A DNA stretch of 64,000 bases from Halosimplex amylolyticum (GCF_051414035.1 NZ_JBLKNW010000001.1:248001-312000), one strand, 5' to 3'. Positions 43,308-52,716 are shown, numbered from the stretch's first letter. Numbers and translations: made by a program. The notes: a model not told the origin generated them from the letters alone.

Positions 43308-45122
43308 ATGTCTCCGGAGAAGTCGATAGATAGACGGAAGTTCCTGACACTGGCCGGGACGACGGCCGCGACGGTCACCGTCGCGGGGTGCGGTGGCGGC
43401 GGTGGCGGCGCGCAGACGACCCAACCGGCCGACGGCGACGGTGAAGACGGCGGTGGCGACGGCGATGGCGGTGACGGTACGGACGGCGATGACGGCGACG
43501 GTGACGGTGGCGACGGTGGTGACGGGGATGGCGGCGACGACCAGACCGACCTGAGCGGGACGCTGGTGTACGCTCGCGGGGATCACCCGGAGAACTACGA
43601 CCCCCAGCAGACGACCAGCGGCGAGGTGGCGAAGGTCACGAACCAGATCTTCGATACGCTGATCCAGTTCGCGCCGGGCAGCGGCGGCGAGCTCGAAGCG
43701 GCGCTCGCGACCGACTACTCGCTCGAGGGGACGACCGCGACGCTCGAACTCCGCGAGGGCGTCACCTTCCACAACGGCGAGGAGTTCACCGCGAGCGACT
43801 TCGAGGCGACGTGGCGCCGGTTCACGCAGTCGGACTACGACTACTACCTCGGCGACGAGAACCGGTCGGGGTACGGCCCGTTCACGCTCGGCAACTGGAT
43901 CGAGAGCGTCGACGCCAGCGAGGACTACTCGCTGACGATCGAGCTCCAGCAGCAGTACGCGCCGTTCCTGCGCAACCTCGCGATGTTCGCCGCCGCCGTC
44001 CTCTCCGAGTCCCAGATCGAGGAGATGGGCACCAGCGGCGACGACCAGGTCGCGCTCGGCACCCAGCCGGTCGGCACCGGGCCGTTCGCCTTCGACCAGC
44101 TCGACAACCCCAACAGCCGCATCCTGCTGACGGCCAACGCGGAGTTCTGGGGCGACGGTCCCAACGTCGCCAACGTCGTCTTCAAGACGATCCAGGAGAA
44201 CAGCACCCGCGTCCAGGACGTGATCAACGGCGACTCGCACATCACCGACAACCTCGACTCCGACGGCTTCCAGCGGGCCGACAGCAGCGACTCGGCGACG
44301 CTGCTCCGGAAGAACGGCATCAACGTCGGCTACATGGCGTTCAACATGGCCCGTCGCGAGGAGTTCCGCGACCGTCAGGTCAGGCGCGCCATCTCCTACG
44401 CCGTCAACACCGAGGCCATCGTCAACCAGATCTACCAGGGATTCGCCACGGAGGCCGACCAGCCGCTCCCGCCCGACGTGCTCGGCCACAACGAGGACAT
44501 CGAGCCGTACCCGCACGACAAAGACCAGGCCCGGTCGCTCCTCGAAGAGGCGGGGTACGCCGACGGCTTCGAGTTCGAACTCGCGACGTTCTCGAACCCC
44601 CGGGGGTACAACCCGAGTCCGATCCAGACGGCGAACCAGGTCAAGTCCGACCTCGAGGAGATCGGACTGTCGGTGACTATCAACCAGTTCTCGACGTTCA
44701 GCCCGTACCTCGATTACACCGACCAGGGCAAACACGACGCCTGTTTCCTGGGGTGGTACACCGACAACGCCGACCCGGACAACTTCCTGTACGTCCTGCT
44801 GGACCCGAAGGTCTCACTGGACGCCGTCCCCGACGGGCAGGACTGGGTGACCTTCGACACCGAGGGCTACAGCACGCTCAACGTCTCGGCGTGGGCCAAC
44901 ACCGACTACATGGAGACCGTCCGCGAGGCCCAGAGGACCTACGACGAGGGCGAGCGCGAGTCGATGTACGTGGAGGCCAACCAGATCGCCCACGACGAGG
45001 CGCCGTGGGTGTTCCTCGACTACGCGGAGACGCTGCGAGCGATCAACGAGGCCGTCGTCGAGGACTCCTACACGATCAGCTCGGTCGGTGGCCCCTACCT
45101 CAACACGGTCCAGATACAGTAG
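43308..45122 (+). CDS. Peptide ABC transporter substrate-binding lipoprotein (SBP family 5)
   Basis: This is a 604-residue extracytoplasmic solute-binding protein. The N terminus has a twin-arginine signal DRRKFLTLAG and lipobox VAGC, so it is exported folded by Tat and lipid-anchored, the usual haloarchaeal route. A Gly/Asp tract of about 45 residues forms a flexible acidic tether. The rest is the DppA/OppA fold (LREGVTFHNGEEFTASDF, ISYAVNTEAIVNQIYQG). It should bind di- or oligopeptides, though nickel and other ligands occur in the family. The ATG at 43308 is set by the TATA box and signal. Confidence 0.9.
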   Translation: MSPEKSIDRRKFLTLAGTTAATVTVAGCGGGGGGAQTTQPADGDGEDGGGDGDGGDGTDGDDGDGDGGDGGDGDGGDDQTDLSGTLVYARGDHPENYDPQQTTSGEVAKVTNQIFDTLIQFAPGSGGELEAALATDYSLEGTTATLELREGVTFHNGEEFTASDFEATWRRFTQSDYDYYLGDENRSGYGPFTLGNWIESVDASEDYSLTIELQQQYAPFLRNLAMFAAAVLSESQIEEMGTSGDDQVALGTQPVGTGPFAFDQLDNPNSRILLTANAEFWGDGPNVANVVFKTIQENSTRVQDVINGDSHITDNLDSDGFQRADSSDSATLLRKNGINVGYMAFNMARREEFRDRQVRRAISYAVNTEAIVNQIYQGFATEADQPLPPDVLGHNEDIEPYPHDKDQARSLLEEAGYADGFEFELATFSNPRGYNPSPIQTANQVKSDLEEIGLSVTINQFSTFSPYLDYTDQGKHDACFLGWYTDNADPDNFLYVLLDPKVSLDAVPDGQDWVTFDTEGYSTLNVSAWANTDYMETVREAQRTYDEGERESMYVEANQIAHDEAPWVFLDYAETLRAINEAVVEDSYTISSVGGPYLNTVQIQ

Positions 45123-45143
45123 GGTCACCTCCCCGCTCCAGCC

Positions 45144-46187
45144 ATGGCCTCGCTCAGGTTCGTCGCCAAGCGGCTCCTCCTGCTCGTCCCGGTGCTGTTC
45201 GGAGTGGCGACGCTCGTGTTCGCCATCCTCCACCTCGCGCCCGGCGACCCGGCGCGCATCATCGCCGGGCAACGGGCCTCCACGGAGCAGGTGAACCAGG
45301 TCCGTCGAGAGCTCGGACTGACGCGGCCGCTGTACGTCCAGTACGTCGACTTCCTCACGGACGCGGCCCGCTTCGACTTCGGCAAGTCCTACAGCATCAG
45401 CCAGGGCGCGCCGGTCCGCTCGGTCATCGCCGACCGACTCCCGGTCACGCTCGAACTCGCCGTGTACGGGCAACTCGCGGGCATCTTCATCGGCATCCCG
45501 CTCGGCGTCCTCTCGGCGGTCAAGCAGGACTCCGCGACCGACCACCTCACGCGCGTCGGCGCGCTGTCGGGCATCTCGATACCCATCTTCTGGTCGGGGC
45601 CGCTGCTCATCCTCCTGTTCGCCACGTACCTCGGCGTGCTCCCGACGAGCGGGCGGATCGAGTCGACGCTGTTCCTCCCGAACCACTGGACCTTCATGGG
45701 TCGGCAACTCCCCCTGACCGGGATGATCACCGTCGACACGCTCCTGCTGGGGCGGTTCGACGCGTTCGTCTCGGCGGCGCGGCACCTGCTGATGCCCGCG
45801 CTGGTCATCGGCATCTACTCGACGGCACTCATCTCGCGGATGATGCGCTCGTCGATGCTCGAAGTCGTCCGCCAGGACTACATGCGGACCGCCCGCGCGA
45901 AGGGCCAGGGCGCCAAGATCACCGTGATGAAACACGGGTTCCGGAACGCGCTCATCCCCGTCGTCACCATCATCGGCATCCAGTTCGGGACGCTGCTCGG
46001 CGGGGCCGTCCTCACCGAGACCGTCTTCGGCATCAACGGGATGGGACTGACCATCGTCCGCGCCATCGGTTCCTCGGACTACCCGGTCGTCCAGGGGACC
46101 GTCCTCACGTTCGCGCTCCTGTTCACTCTCGTTACGCTCGTCGTCGACATCACCTACGGCTACCTCGACCCACGGATCCAGCAATGA
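45144..46187 (+). CDS. Peptide ABC transporter permease, DppB type
   Basis: The 347-residue membrane protein has six helices. The N-terminal FVAKRLLLLVPVLFGVATLVF is typical of DppB/OppB, and the EAA loop reads DYMRTARAKGQGAKITVMKHGFRNALIP. It pairs with the following DppC-type permease to form the channel. It starts 21 bases after the binding-protein stop and so belongs to the same operon. Confidence 0.92.
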   Translation: MASLRFVAKRLLLLVPVLFGVATLVFAILHLAPGDPARIIAGQRASTEQVNQVRRELGLTRPLYVQYVDFLTDAARFDFGKSYSISQGAPVRSVIADRLPVTLELAVYGQLAGIFIGIPLGVLSAVKQDSATDHLTRVGALSGISIPIFWSGPLLILLFATYLGVLPTSGRIESTLFLPNHWTFMGRQLPLTGMITVDTLLLGRFDAFVSAARHLLMPALVIGIYSTALISRMMRSSMLEVVRQDYMRTARAKGQGAKITVMKHGFRNALIPVVTIIGIQFGTLLGGAVLTETVFGINGMGLTIVRAIGSSDYPVVQGTVLTFALLFTLVTLVVDITYGYLDPRIQQ

Positions 46188-46239
46188 CTACGCACGACAC
46201 AGCCCCGGTCGCTGGCCACAGACCGCTCCCGCACGACCC

Positions 46240-47238
46240 ATGAGCGCCGACACACCGACCGACACCGAGGCCGACACCGCCTCGCCCGCGGCCACCGACG
46301 CCGACGGCGCGGTCGACCGGCGACAGACGCGCGGGTTCGTCGGTCGACTGCGGGCGTCCCCGTTCCTGTCGGATCTGCTGTCGAACCGGCTCGCGGTCGT
46401 CGGCCTCTCGATCATCGTCGGGATGGTCGTCGTCGCCGTGTACGCACGGTTCGTCTACGACCTGGGCGCGCTCACCCAGTCCAGGCTCGGGACCGAAGTC
46501 GCCGACCGGACGCCGCCGGGCTGGATCGGACCGGCCGCCTGGAACCAGCACCTGTTCGGCACCGACGCCGCGGCGCGGGACATCTACAAGCGGTGCCTGT
46601 ACGGCGCCTGGCTGGCGCTGAAGTTCGGGACCATCACCGTCAGCGTCTCGACGGTACTGGGCGTCTCGCTCGGCATCGTCGCCGCCTACTACGGCGACGT
46701 GACCGACAACGTCGTCATGCGGACGATGGACGTGCTGCTCGCGTTCCCGTCGCTGTTGCTCGCGCTCGCGCTCGTGGCCATCTTCCCGCGCGAACTCGGC
46801 CTCTGGCGGGCGGTCGCCGCGCTGACGCTGGTGTACACGCCGCGGTTCGCCCGGGTCGTCCGCGGGGCCGCGCTCACCGTTTTAGAGGACGAGTACGTCG
46901 ACGCGACGGTCGCGCTGGGTGCCGCGGATCCGCGGATCCTCGTGCGCCACGTCCTGCCGAACACGCTCGCGCCCGTCACCGTCCAGTCCACGCTGAACTT
47001 CGGGCTCGCCATCATCGACCTCGCGGCGCTGTCGTTCCTCGGCTTCGGCGCGCAGGCCGGCACGCCCTCGTGGGGGCTGATGCTCGCGCGCGGCGTCGAC
47101 AACGGCCTCCTCACGGGGAAGTGGTGGCTCTCGTTCTTCCCCGGCCTGCTCCTCGCTATCACCGTCCTCGGGTTCAACCTGCTCGGCGACGGGATGCGGG
47201 ACGCGCTCGACCCGCGGATGCGGGAGGCCGTCGACTGA
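46240..47238 (+). CDS. Peptide ABC transporter permease, DppC type
   Basis: The 332-residue protein has an acidic N-terminal extension of about 35 residues, then six helices. The FGTDAAARDIYKRCLYGA segment and an EAA loop DEYVDATVALGAADPRILVRHVLPNTLAPV are typical of DppC/OppC. A 52-base gap separates it from dppB. The next gene overlaps its stop by one base. Confidence 0.92.
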   Translation: MSADTPTDTEADTASPAATDADGAVDRRQTRGFVGRLRASPFLSDLLSNRLAVVGLSIIVGMVVVAVYARFVYDLGALTQSRLGTEVADRTPPGWIGPAAWNQHLFGTDAAARDIYKRCLYGAWLALKFGTITVSVSTVLGVSLGIVAAYYGDVTDNVVMRTMDVLLAFPSLLLALALVAIFPRELGLWRAVAALTLVYTPRFARVVRGAALTVLEDEYVDATVALGAADPRILVRHVLPNTLAPVTVQSTLNFGLAIIDLAALSFLGFGAQAGTPSWGLMLARGVDNGLLTGKWWLSFFPGLLLAITVLGFNLLGDGMRDALDPRMREAVD

Positions 47239-47687
47239 TGGCCCGCCGCGACGCCGCTCGCGGTACCGACGCCGAGACCGCTGGCGGCGGCGATCCCCCC
47301 ACCCGAAACCACGGGACCACCGACGCGCCCGCTGGCCGCGTCGACGAACTGCGCCGGTGGGTCCGCCCGCGGGCCCGTACCGTCGGTACTGCCGCCGTCG
47401 TCGGCGTCGTCGTCGGGGTCGCAGCGATGGTCGCGCTCGTCCTCTCGACGGGCGACGCCCGCGCCAGCGAGGCGACGGCCTTCGCCCTCGGCGCGCTCGC
47501 CCTCGGATTCGGCGTCGTCGGCTGGTCCGGTTCCGTCCTCGCGGGCCGCTCGATAGAGACCGTGCAGCGTCACCTCGACGCCGACAGCGACTGGACCGAG
47601 GCGAGTTCGCGACGGGCGATGGCCCGCATCGCCGGCTTCGGCGCGGGGGTCATGGTCGGCGTTTCGTCGGTCGCGGCGGCGCTCTGA
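47238..47687 (+). CDS. Small membrane protein of unknown function (DUF7268-like)
   Basis: The 149-residue protein has a polar N-terminal 45 residues and three hydrophobic segments (about 49-70, 79-101, 131-149). It overlaps the dppC stop by one base (TGATG), so it is probably co-translated with the transporter. It resembles a haloarchaea-specific family of unknown role. A link to transport is only suggested by position. Confidence 0.68.
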   Translation: MARRDAARGTDAETAGGGDPPTRNHGTTDAPAGRVDELRRWVRPRARTVGTAAVVGVVVGVAAMVALVLSTGDARASEATAFALGALALGFGVVGWSGSVLAGRSIETVQRHLDADSDWTEASSRRAMARIAGFGAGVMVGVSSVAAAL

Positions 47688-47792
47688 GCGCACACCCCGA
47701 GCCGCGGCGACGGCCCGACCGCCCGGTAAACGCCGCATACCCCGTCGAACGGTCGTGCGTTCTTTTGTGACGAGAGAGCGACCGACCGGCAC

Positions 47793-48332
47793 ATGCGAGA
47801 GCCGGACCCGGGCGACCCGACGGACAACCCCTTCCATCGGGTGACCGACGACTGGGACGCCGTCGTCGAGGACATGCACGCGACGGCGGCGGACTATCGG
47901 GAGGCGGGCTGGAACGTGGTCGCGGTCCACCCCGGCGACGTGACCGTCCTGACCGGCGAGCCGCGGACCGCGGCCGAACAGACGGGCGACTTCGAACCCG
48001 ACCCGCGGCGGCTCGGGTTCGACGTCGTCGTCCCCGGCGACGAATTCGAAGCGTTCCGAGCCGCGTTCGCCGACCGGTCCGTCGCGGAGTCCACCGTCTA
48101 CGCCGCGACGGGGTCGGGCATCGTCTATCTCGTGGTCGTGCTAGAAGCGGCCGACGGGGAGACGGCGGGACTGGTTCCGCTGTACTACGACGAGTCGGAC
48201 CGCGAGGCGCTCGTCGCGGTCGCTCGCGACCACGGGCTGTACACGCACGTCAGACCCCTGCAGGACGACGCGGTCGTCACCGTCGAACACGAGGAGTTCG
48301 CGCCGTTCTTCCCGGACGCGACCGCCGAGTGA
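47793..48332 (+). CDS. Haloarchaeal conserved protein (DUF7529-like)
   Basis: The 179-residue soluble protein begins with WDAVVEDMHATAADYREAGWNVVAVHPGDVTVL. It contains alternating strands, including a hydrophobic VYLVVVLEAADGETAGLVPLYY segment, and ends EEFAPFFPD. It matches haloarchaeal proteins of unknown function. It has no metal or catalytic motif I can identify and no membrane helix. Confidence 0.7.
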   Translation: MREPDPGDPTDNPFHRVTDDWDAVVEDMHATAADYREAGWNVVAVHPGDVTVLTGEPRTAAEQTGDFEPDPRRLGFDVVVPGDEFEAFRAAFADRSVAESTVYAATGSGIVYLVVVLEAADGETAGLVPLYYDESDREALVAVARDHGLYTHVRPLQDDAVVTVEHEEFAPFFPDATAE

Positions 48333-48416
48333 GCCTGCAGCGTGGGCCGGGGCTCGGCCCCAGATACAGGTCCTCGGCGCCGAACGCGACGTGTGCTCGG
48401 GTCCTCGGCGTCGGAG

Positions 48417-48812
48417 TCACACGGCTCGTTTCTTCGCACCGTCGAGTCGTGACTCCGGAAGGGGCCGGAGGACGCCGTAGACGACGCGATAGCCCAGCAG
48501 CCCGGCTCCTATGCCGGCGAGGACGACGCCGACGACGGTCAGCACGGCCACGTCCGTCAGGGCGACGACGGCTCCGCAGACGGCGACCGCCGCGACGACG
48601 CCGACGATCGCGACCGCGTAGCGGTAGAACTCGTCCAGTGCGACTACTCTGTGTTCGTCGGCGTAGGCGGTCGCGACCGTGGCGACGAGCGCCGCAAGGC
48701 AGAGCCACCAGGCCTCGCGGAGGCCCGCGACGCCGACGTTCAACACGCCGAGTAGTATCCAGGCGGCCCCCATCCCGCCCTCGAAGAGGACCACGCGCCG
48801 GGCGGTGTCCAT
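48417..48812 (-). CDS. Four-helix membrane protein of unknown function
   Basis: The 131-residue protein has four hydrophobic helices with short loops and a basic C terminus (RLDGAKKRAV). I recognise no family. The ATG at 48812 follows a plausible promoter region; a longer frame upstream overlaps non-conserved DNA. It lies between two other genes of unknown function. Confidence 0.65.
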   Translation of the reverse strand: MDTARRVVLFEGGMGAAWILLGVLNVGVAGLREAWWLCLAALVATVATAYADEHRVVALDEFYRYAVAIVGVVAAVAVCGAVVALTDVAVLTVVGVVLAGIGAGLLGYRVVYGVLRPLPESRLDGAKKRAV

Positions 48813-48901
48813 ACGAGACGATATTCCGCTCAGGTGATAAATTGGTGGGCACGTCTCCGGGCCGGAATCCGCCTCAGAGCCGCGACCCGCCGCGATCCCG
48901 T

Positions 48902-49846
48902 CTACTGGTCGGCTTCGATGTCGTGGCCGCACTCGGGGCAGGTGACTTCGTCGTGGCGTAGCGCGGTCGAGTGCTCGCGCACCTCGCGCATCACGTCGGA
49001 GATCTCGTCCTCGGCTTCGAGTTCTTCCTCCACGGTGAGTTCGACGCCCTCGACCTCCAGGAGGAACTTCGCGACCTCGGTGGCTTCGTACATCACGTCG
49101 TCGAGCTCCTCGGCGGTGAAGAAGTCGCACATCGCGCCGTAGAGGAAGGTCGCGCCGGCTTTCCGGACCTTCTCCTCGAAGGAGGCGCGGGCCTGGTTGA
49201 CCGCCTGGGGCGTGTACGTGTCGGTCATGAAGGGGACGAGTTCCGGCAGGTTCTCGCCGATCTTCGTCATCTCGACGCCCGTCTCGGTCCGGAAGTCGGC
49301 GCACAGGCGCGCGATGGCCCACTCGCGGGCCGTGATGTAGGTGCGGTCGCGGAGGAACTCGTTCGCGCGGTCGTACGTCCCGCCGTCGATCTTCTTGAAG
49401 CGGTCGTACTTCTGCACGTCCGGCGGCACGTCCGCGGCGGGCGAGTCGACCGGGCCGTCCGCCGGCCCCGGGCCAGTCGACGTGTCCGCGGTAGACGCCT
49501 CCGACTGGCCCTCGTCGTCGGTCGCGTCGTCGTCGGTCGCGTCGTCGTCGTCAATCGCTGTGTCGGCGGCGCTGTCGTCGGCCGCTTCGCTGTCGTCGGC
49601 CGCTTCGCTGTCGTCGGCCGCGTTCGTTTGCGGGGCCACGTCGTCTCGGGCATCGTCTGTCGCGTCGGTTTCTTCCTCCCCTTCTTCGTCGTCCACCACG
49701 GCGTCCGCCCCGTCTTCGGCCCGCTGGCGGTCGGTCTCGTCGCGGTCGGCGTCGTCCGTCCCGTCGGCCCCCGATCGGCCCTCGGAGTCGGGCGATGCCC
49801 GCTCGGTGGCTTCCTCGCCCTCGCCCGTCGCCGGTCCGTCTGTCAT
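48902..49846 (-). CDS. DUF5806 family protein
   Basis: This is a 314-residue haloarchaeal protein in three parts. An acidic low-complexity N-terminal region of about 130 residues has tandem ADDSEA and DDDAT repeats. The highly conserved DUF5806 core (from VQKYDRFKKIDGGTYDRANE) is rich in helices. The tail ends in CPECGHD, half of a zinc knuckle. Function is unknown; the helical core and zinc end would suit a nucleic-acid or chromatin role, which is only a guess. The ATG at 49846 precedes the acidic region. Confidence 0.82.
   Translation of the reverse strand: MTDGPATGEGEEATERASPDSEGRSGADGTDDADRDETDRQRAEDGADAVVDDEEGEEETDATDDARDDVAPQTNAADDSEAADDSEAADDSAADTAIDDDDATDDDATDDEGQSEASTADTSTGPGPADGPVDSPAADVPPDVQKYDRFKKIDGGTYDRANEFLRDRTYITAREWAIARLCADFRTETGVEMTKIGENLPELVPFMTDTYTPQAVNQARASFEEKVRKAGATFLYGAMCDFFTAEELDDVMYEATEVAKFLLEVEGVELTVEEELEAEDEISDVMREVREHSTALRHDEVTCPECGHDIEADQ
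49571..49625. repeat. Tandem 18-base repeats in the DUF5806 gene
   Basis: The unit GCTGTCGTCGGCCGCTTC occurs at 49571-49588 and 49589-49606, with a third, slightly altered copy after it. It encodes the acidic ADDSEA repeats, so copy number can vary without a frameshift. Confidence 0.8.
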
Positions 49847-49935
49847 GGTCACCACTGTGTCGGGGCTGGGAAAAAGGGTGTCGCCCTCGGCCGTCGCCCC
49901 CGCGTGCCCGGGATTCCCCTCGGGATTCCTAAAGG

Positions 49936-49948
49936 AATAATTATAATG
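49936..49948 (+). promoter_or_regulatory. AT-rich promoter element upstream of the membrane-protein pair
   Basis: GAATAATTATAAT is the only AT-rich stretch in this divergent gap. It lies about 40 bases before the ATG at 49981 and could serve that gene. Confidence 0.45.
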
Positions 49949-49980
49949 ATCCGGTGGGAAGTGGTGTGCAGACACGTACC

Positions 49981-50415
49981 ATGGTCAACACGGCGTACCT
50001 GGCGAGCACGGTGGTAACGGCGCTCCTGGGGGTCGGTGTGGTCGCTCTGGCGTTGCGTTCGCGCCGCTGGCACCACTACGTGCCCCTGGCCGCGTACCGC
50101 GAGGTGGGCGCCGACGGGAGCCGTCCGACGTCCGGACTGGCCCAGATCGCCGGGCGGACGAGCACCTGGACGGCGCTGTACGTCGTCCTCGTCCTCGGAT
50201 TCATGATCGCGCCGATGGTGTACGCGAGCGGCGCGATCACCGGTCCGGCGGTCATCGGCGCGGTCGGCGCGCTCGTCGCGCTGTACCTCGTCGGCGGCGT
50301 CTACGTCGCGTTGCGGGAACACGGCCGCCCGAGCGCGCAGGCGGCGGCCGGGAGCGCCGTCGCGACGGGCATGCTGTTCGTCCTCGCGATCACCGTGCTA
50401 CTCGTCATGAGCTGA
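49981..50415 (+). CDS. Membrane protein linked to the oxidase region
   Basis: The 144-residue protein has four hydrophobic segments (about 4-22, 57-75, 80-104, 120-142) and a polar loop between the first two. I do not recognise a named domain. It ends seven bases before the next membrane-protein gene, so they form a pair. Similar small membrane genes accompany cox genes in haloarchaea, which hints at oxidase assembly or stability. Confidence 0.68.
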   Translation: MVNTAYLASTVVTALLGVGVVALALRSRRWHHYVPLAAYREVGADGSRPTSGLAQIAGRTSTWTALYVVLVLGFMIAPMVYASGAITGPAVIGAVGALVALYLVGGVYVALREHGRPSAQAAAGSAVATGMLFVLAITVLLVMS

Positions 50416-50422
50416 CACCGCG

Positions 50423-51127
50423 ATGGCCCACTCGACCCGGACGACCGAGTGGCCCTGGCCCACCGGGGCCGCCCCGCTGGCCGCGGCCATCGCGCTCGAA
50501 GGCGTCCTCGTCGTCGGGTACTTCCTCGCGACGCCCGGCGACGTGACCGTCCCGCGCTACGTCCTGTACCCGTTCGTCTGGATCAACGCCGTCCTCGTCG
50601 CCGCCTACCGGACGCCGATCCCCGCGGCACCGCCCCGTCGCCACCTCCTCGCCGGCGCCATCGCTGCCGTCTACTTCCTGTTGCTCGCCAACTGGGCTGG
50701 GCTCGTCGGCCTGACCGTCGGCGGCCACCACCCGATTCCGGAGGGGGTCCTGGGGCTGAGCGTCGGCGCCGGGTCGCCCGGCTGGGGCCGCCTCCGACTC
50801 GTCACGCGCGTCTTCTACGTCTCGTTCGTCCCCTACCGGGTGATCGGCTACCTCGGTCTCACGTACCTCGTCTACGCCGCGATCCTCGACGCCAGCGGCG
50901 CGGTCGCCTCCGGCGCGCTCGGCCTCGTCTCCTGTCTCAGCTGCTCGGCCCCCATCCTCGCCTCCTTCGCGACCGGCTTGCTCGGCGGGTGGGTCACGCT
51001 AATGTCGACAGCCGTCGCCTACTCCATCGACGTCTCGACGGTGGCCTTCCTGGCGTCGGTCGCCCTGCTCTACTGGCGGCCCGGCTTCCCGTCGTTCGGG
51101 CGAGACGCGGACGACGCGGCGGAGTGA
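50423..51127 (+). CDS. Seven-helix membrane protein (DUF7546-like)
   Basis: The 234-residue protein has six or seven transmembrane helices. Its clearest landmark is SCLSCSAPILASF in helix 5, a pair of cysteines inside the membrane that could bind copper or form a disulphide. It resembles haloarchaeal proteins that are often misnamed as ABC ATP-binding proteins; no P-loop is present. Its location beside the cox genes suggests an oxidase-related role, perhaps metal delivery. Confidence 0.7.
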   Translation: MAHSTRTTEWPWPTGAAPLAAAIALEGVLVVGYFLATPGDVTVPRYVLYPFVWINAVLVAAYRTPIPAAPPRRHLLAGAIAAVYFLLLANWAGLVGLTVGGHHPIPEGVLGLSVGAGSPGWGRLRLVTRVFYVSFVPYRVIGYLGLTYLVYAAILDASGAVASGALGLVSCLSCSAPILASFATGLLGGWVTLMSTAVAYSIDVSTVAFLASVALLYWRPGFPSFGRDADDAAE

Positions 51128-51142
51128 AAAGACGGAGGGCGG

Positions 51143-52327
51143 TCAGTTCCCCGACGGGACGGTCGGCGGTTCGCAGGTCGACGTGCTGTTCTGGTCGTCG
51201 ACGAGGATCGCGGTCTGGAAGGCGCAGTCGTAGGTGACCGGCGAGTCGCGCGGGAACCGGAACTCGCCGCCCGTGACGGGGTTCTCGAAGACGACCTGGA
51301 ACTGTGCGCTGACCGCGGTCGCCTCGGCGCCCGGCCCGGCGTCCTCGCGGACGTGGCTGGTGAACCAGTCGTCTACCTGTCCGTTGTCCATCGTCACGGT
51401 GTAGGTGACCTCCTCGGTCTCGCCCGGCGCGATGACCTCGTCCGCGCCGGCGCTCCCGGCCGAGAGTTCGCCGCTCTCGGCCTCGAAGGTGCGCACGTCG
51501 TTCATGTCGATGCTGACGCCGAGGCCGTCCGGTGCGGCGGGCACCGGCACGTCCCCGGGGTTGTGCACGAGCATGTGGAACCGCACGGTCGTCTCGCTCT
51601 CGCTGACCTCGCCCCAGGTCGCCCACCCGCGCTCGACCTCGTAGCCGACCGTCACGGTGTCGCTGTCGCCGAGGGTGTCGCCGAGCAGCGAATCGTCGAC
51701 CTCGCTCGCGCTCGCGGACTCGGTGTAGGTGCCGCTGGTCTCGTTGACCGACGCCGAGAGCGCGTCGATGACGGGCGTCGACTCGTTGAGCATGGTTCGC
51801 TCGCGGTGTACGTCGTGGGGGACCGTGCCGAGCGGCGTGTTCACGTTCACCGTCGCGTTCGCGTCGAGCGCGACGGTCTCGTCGGCGCGGACGTACCTGA
51901 CCCACCAGGCCGCCAGGCGGTCGTTGATGACGTCCGTGCGCAACTCGGTCGTGCTGTTGCCTTTCGGGACCTCGACGTCCGACTTCGTCCCCTCGGCGAG
52001 CACGACGCCGTTGAGGACGATGTCGTACTCGGCCGTGACGGTGTTCCCGAGCGAGACGCCGACGGGGTTCGGGTTGTCGACCCAGACCGTCGTGACGATC
52101 TCCGTGCGTTCGTCGGTGACCTCGCCCCAGTCGCCGCGGTCGACCAGTCCGGCCGACGGCGCCCCGATTATCCCCAGCACGGAGAGGACGACCAGGAGAC
52201 CGACGAACCCGCCCAGCACGACACCGATCTTTCGCGGCCAGGTAGCGACCAGCGCGCCCAGTCGCGACCCGCCGCTCCCCCCGTTCGGTCCGCCCGATCC
52301 CGGATCCGCTGAACCAGCCTCTGACAT
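51143..52327 (-). CDS. Membrane-anchored protein with two LEA2/WHy domains
   Basis: The 394-residue protein has one membrane helix near residues 35-55 after a Gly/Ser-rich start, then two extracytoplasmic LEA_2/WHy-like domains. The first contains TTVWVDNPNPVGVSLGNT and the second TVRFHMLVHNPGDVPVPA, both showing the NPNP-type loop. LEA2 proteins protect against desiccation or salt stress in other organisms; here it may stabilise the cell surface, which is inferred. It ends opposite the membrane pair above. Confidence 0.75.
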   Translation of the reverse strand: MSEAGSADPGSGGPNGGSGGSRLGALVATWPRKIGVVLGGFVGLLVVLSVLGIIGAPSAGLVDRGDWGEVTDERTEIVTTVWVDNPNPVGVSLGNTVTAEYDIVLNGVVLAEGTKSDVEVPKGNSTTELRTDVINDRLAAWWVRYVRADETVALDANATVNVNTPLGTVPHDVHRERTMLNESTPVIDALSASVNETSGTYTESASASEVDDSLLGDTLGDSDTVTVGYEVERGWATWGEVSESETTVRFHMLVHNPGDVPVPAAPDGLGVSIDMNDVRTFEAESGELSAGSAGADEVIAPGETEEVTYTVTMDNGQVDDWFTSHVREDAGPGAEATAVSAQFQVVFENPVTGGEFRFPRDSPVTYDCAFQTAILVDDQNSTSTCEPPTVPSGN

Positions 52328-52431
52328 GGCTGTCGGCACAGTCTCCGTGAGCGGGATAAATCCTGGCGATCACGGCCGAACTCGTTCGGGTGAGTGACAG
52401 GACAGCAGCTGGTGGGAGCGTCGCTCGCGGT

Positions 52432-52713
52432 CTACAGGATGGAGTAGGCCGCGGCGGTCGTGAGCGCGAGCGCGACGAACAGCCCGCCGAGGAACAGGTA
52501 GGTCACCGACCGAGGTTCCCACCGGAGGTGCATGTAGTAGGTCGCGACGAACGTCGCCTTCACGAACGACAGCGCGAGGATGATCCCGAAGGCCAGCCAG
52601 TAGGTGTCCGGGTCGCCGAAGTCGACCATCCCCGTCCGTTCGACGAGCGCCTGCGTGGTCGACAGCGCCATCAGTACCACGAATATCGCCGAGTACAGTT
52701 TGAATCGTGTCAT
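52432..52713 (-). CDS. Cytochrome c oxidase subunit IV (CoxD/caa3-type)
   Basis: The 93-residue protein has three helices with the subunit IV features FGIILALSFVKATFVATYYMHL (Lys-Ala-x-x-Val and the YMHLRWE turn). It belongs to the terminal oxidase encoded just upstream. An ATG at 52713 is preferred over the GTG at 52722, because AGGTGATC, a Shine-Dalgarno match, overlaps that GTG and lies just ahead of the ATG. It begins ten bases after the coxAC stop. Confidence 0.85.
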   Translation of the reverse strand: MTRFKLYSAIFVVLMALSTTQALVERTGMVDFGDPDTYWLAFGIILALSFVKATFVATYYMHLRWEPRSVTYLFLGGLFVALALTTAAAYSIL

Positions 52714-52716
52714 TGT

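Noticed and set aside
49571..49625. Regular short repeats considered as a CRISPR array
   Set aside because: The units are contiguous, have no spacers and are in-frame codons of an acidic protein region.
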